DNA of 64,000 nt, taken from Rhodanobacteraceae bacterium. Lineage in GTDB: Bacteria > Pseudomonadota > Gammaproteobacteria > Xanthomonadales > Rhodanobacteraceae. The position numbers were made by a program, and so were the translations under genes. Under the pieces are notes generated by a model. It did no database searches, was not told the origin of the DNA, and was given only the letters and a program-made list of their open reading frames with translations. Within the stretch, counting starts at the first letter, position 1, and each line of letters begins with the position of its first letter. Positions 62,618 to 64,000 of this stretch are shown in pieces. The DNA lies in contig CP126120.1 of assembly GCA_030123585.1 (NCBI GenBank), positions 1,178,001-1,242,000 of the forward strand. Reading direction: 5' to 3'.

Positions 62618-63673
62618 CTACTCGGGCGTGCGCAAGGCATCCGTCAGGAGTTTTGCAGTCGCCTGCACCACCGGAATCACGGAATGGTAGGCCATCCGGG
62701 TGGGCCCGATCACCCCGACCGCGCCCAGCACGTGCCCTTCCTCGCCGTAGGGCGCGCTGACCAGGCTGTAGCCCTTGAGCGGTTCGAAGCCCGATTCCTC
62801 GCCGATGAACAGGCGCACGCCGGGCGAACGCGCGCAGCCTTCCAGCAACGCCAGCAACTCGCGTTTGCGCTGGAAGGCCTCGAACAACTCGCGCAGGCGT
62901 TCGATCGGCGGCCCTTCCCCGCTCGACATCAGGTTGGTCTGCCCGGAGACCAGCATGTCCGATTCCGGCTCCGGCGCGAAGGTCTCGGCGGCGACTTCGA
63001 CGGCGCTGTCGAGCAGGCGGTTCAACTCGCTGCCCGCGGCGCGCAGGTCGGCCAGCACGCGGGTGCGGATCTCGTCCAGCCGCAGGCCGGTGTAGTGCGC
63101 ATTGAGGTAATTGGCGGCGTGTTCCAGCGCGCGCGCATCGAGGCGCTGGCTGAGGTTCAGCACCCGGTTCTGCACCTGCCCATCCGCGAACACCAGGATC
63201 GCCAGCACCCGCCGCGCGTCGATGGCCACGAACTCGATCTGCTTGAGCGGCGCATCGGCCGCGCCGGGCACGGTCACCAGCCCGACGAAGTGGGTCATCG
63301 CCGAAAGCAGGCTGGAGGCGTTGCCCAGGAGTTCGCGCGGAGACGCTGGTTGATCGGCATGCCCGCGCGGCAGTTCGCGCTGCATCTGCATCACGGCGCC
63401 GCGCGGCAGCGGTTTCAATTCGAGCAGGCTGTCCACGAACAGGCGCAAGCCGCTGACGGTGGGAATGCGCCCGGCCGAGGTGTGCGGCGAGGCGATCAGA
63501 CCCAGCTCTTCCAGGTCCGCCATGATGTTGCGGACGGTGGCCGGGCTCACGTCCAGCCCCGCCGAACGCGACAGCGTGCGCGAACCGACCGGCTGGCCCT
63601 GTTCCAGGTATTGCGCGATCAGGCTGCGCAACAGCTGGCGGGCGCGGGGGTCGAGGGTTGGAGCGTGCGGCAT
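62618..63673 (-). CDS. hrcA: Heat-inducible transcription repressor HrcA
   Basis: 351 residues from MPHAPTLDPRARQLLRSLIAQYLEQGQPVGSRTLS. An N-terminal winged helix (VSPATVRNIMADLEELGLIASPHTSAGRIPTVSGLRLFVDSLL) binds CIRCE elements; the C-terminal GAF-like domain holds IGEESGFEPLKGYSLVSAPYGEEGHVLGAVGVIGPTRMAY. No CIRCE element is visible in the window, so its targets, probably groESL, lie elsewhere. A start 21 bp upstream is possible. Confidence 0.96.
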   Translation of the reverse strand: MPHAPTLDPRARQLLRSLIAQYLEQGQPVGSRTLSRSAGLDVSPATVRNIMADLEELGLIASPHTSAGRIPTVSGLRLFVDSLLELKPLPRGAVMQMQRELPRGHADQPASPRELLGNASSLLSAMTHFVGLVTVPGAADAPLKQIEFVAIDARRVLAILVFADGQVQNRVLNLSQRLDARALEHAANYLNAHYTGLRLDEIRTRVLADLRAAGSELNRLLDSAVEVAAETFAPEPESDMLVSGQTNLMSSGEGPPIERLRELFEAFQRKRELLALLEGCARSPGVRLFIGEESGFEPLKGYSLVSAPYGEEGHVLGAVGVIGPTRMAYHSVIPVVQATAKLLTDALRTPE

Positions 63674-63697
63674 GATGGAAAGATCGTACCGCATGAA

Positions 63698-63794
63698 GGA
63701 GGGACGAGCGATGAGGGACGAGCAGCGCGGGCGAAGAACCAATGCCACACCGCGTTTCCGTGACGCCCCTCGCTACTCATCCCTCACCCCTCGC
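63698..63794. repeat. Imperfect inverted repeat between hrcA and recN
   Basis: GGGACGAGCGATGAGGGACGAG (63701-63722) is imperfectly complementary to CCCTCGCTACTCATCCCTCACCCCTCGC (63767-63794). These G/A-rich arms resemble intergenic repeats of xanthomonads. It fills the divergent hrcA/recN promoter region, next to a TACAAT (63794-63799) that could serve as the recN -10 box. Confidence 0.45.
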
Positions 63795-63827
63795 TACAAT
63801 CCCCCGCAATCCTGCGCGCACGTGCCC

Positions 63828-64000
63828 ATGCTCACCCACCTCTCCGTCCGCAACTTCGCCGTGGTCGAAGCCGCCGGGATCGAATTCGGCCCGGGCCTCA
63901 CCGTGGTCACCGGCGAAACCGGCGCCGGCAAGTCGCTGCTGGTCGACGCCCTGCTGCTGCTCTCCGGCGCGCGCGCGGATGCCGGCATGGTGCGTGCGGG
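63828..64000 (+). CDS. recN: DNA repair protein RecN, 5' part only
   Basis: SMC-like repair ATPase. 57 codons are visible before the window ends: MLTHLSVRNFAVVEAAGIEF then Walker A VTGETGAGKSLLVDALLLLSGARADA. The start and motif are typical of RecN, and recN next to hrcA is the expected order. Confidence 0.95.
   Translation, partial: MLTHLSVRNFAVVEAAGIEFGPGLTVVTGETGAGKSLLVDALLLLSGARADAGMVRA

Noticed and set aside
62502..63827. CIRCE operator for HrcA
   Set aside because: No TTAGCACTC-N9-GAGTGCTAA or close variant found upstream of hrcA, grpE or dnaK.

Overview
The window is about 65% GC, packed with genes, and looks like a gammaproteobacterium of the order Xanthomonadales (Lysobacterales), most likely near Rhodanobacteraceae. 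Two gene blocks typical of that order support this. One is trxB, ald, ftsK, lolA, rarA, serS on the left. The other is hrcA-grpE-dnaK-dnaJ-dapB-carA-carB-greA-yheS-recJ on the right, with prfB, lysS, smc and zipA between them. Both blocks are interrupted by accessory genes. The placement is inferred from gene order and protein resemblance; no database was searched.

Left part (1-25 kb). A truncated FdhF/YdeP-type molybdopterin oxidoreductase runs off the left edge. It is followed by tRNA-Ser(UGA), a YjbR-type gene whose 3' end overlaps the tRNA, serS, rarA and a small ribbon-helix-helix gene. A six-gene operon (hyfB, C, E, F, G, I-like; 6.6-13.7 kb) sits on the opposite strand between rarA and lolA, where the two are normally neighbours. 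It encodes a complex-I/hydrogenase-4-like membrane complex whose large subunit has lost three of the four [NiFe]-binding cysteines, so it is probably not a hydrogenase. Then come lolA, ftsK, ald, trxB, a hydrolase/cyclase fusion lacking key catalytic residues, two GNAT-type proteins, aat, a phasin, an acyl-CoA-binding protein and a small unknown protein.

Middle part (25-45 kb). This holds a PaiB-like flavoprotein, zipA, smc, yciI and bolA family genes, and a tightly overlapping vapB-vapC-lysS-lipoprotein operon. prfB carries the canonical programmed +1 frameshift. asnB is preceded by an asparagine-rich leader peptide and an intrinsic terminator with a competing antiterminator pairing, which is a classical attenuator arrangement. 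An O-methyltransferase gene diverges from asnB. The recJ end of the carAB-greA operon includes a yheS gene with a dispersed palindromic repeat inserted in frame.

Right part (45-64 kb). carA-carB-greA form one operon. Between carA and dapB lies an inserted block (49.9-57.0 kb) with a 2-oxoglutarate/Fe(II) oxygenase, a secreted protein behind a perfect CRP-type site, two tandemly duplicated secreted multicopper oxidases and an exported SBP56-like beta-propeller. The heat-shock cluster dapB-dnaJ-dnaK-grpE-hrcA follows, with a TMEM175-type membrane protein between dnaK and dnaJ. The start of recN is at the right edge.

Two families of dispersed palindromic repeats recur. One begins GTCATTCCGG and the other GTAGGAG. 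They lie mostly at gene 3' ends, once within yheS, and once supplying the stop codon of grpE.
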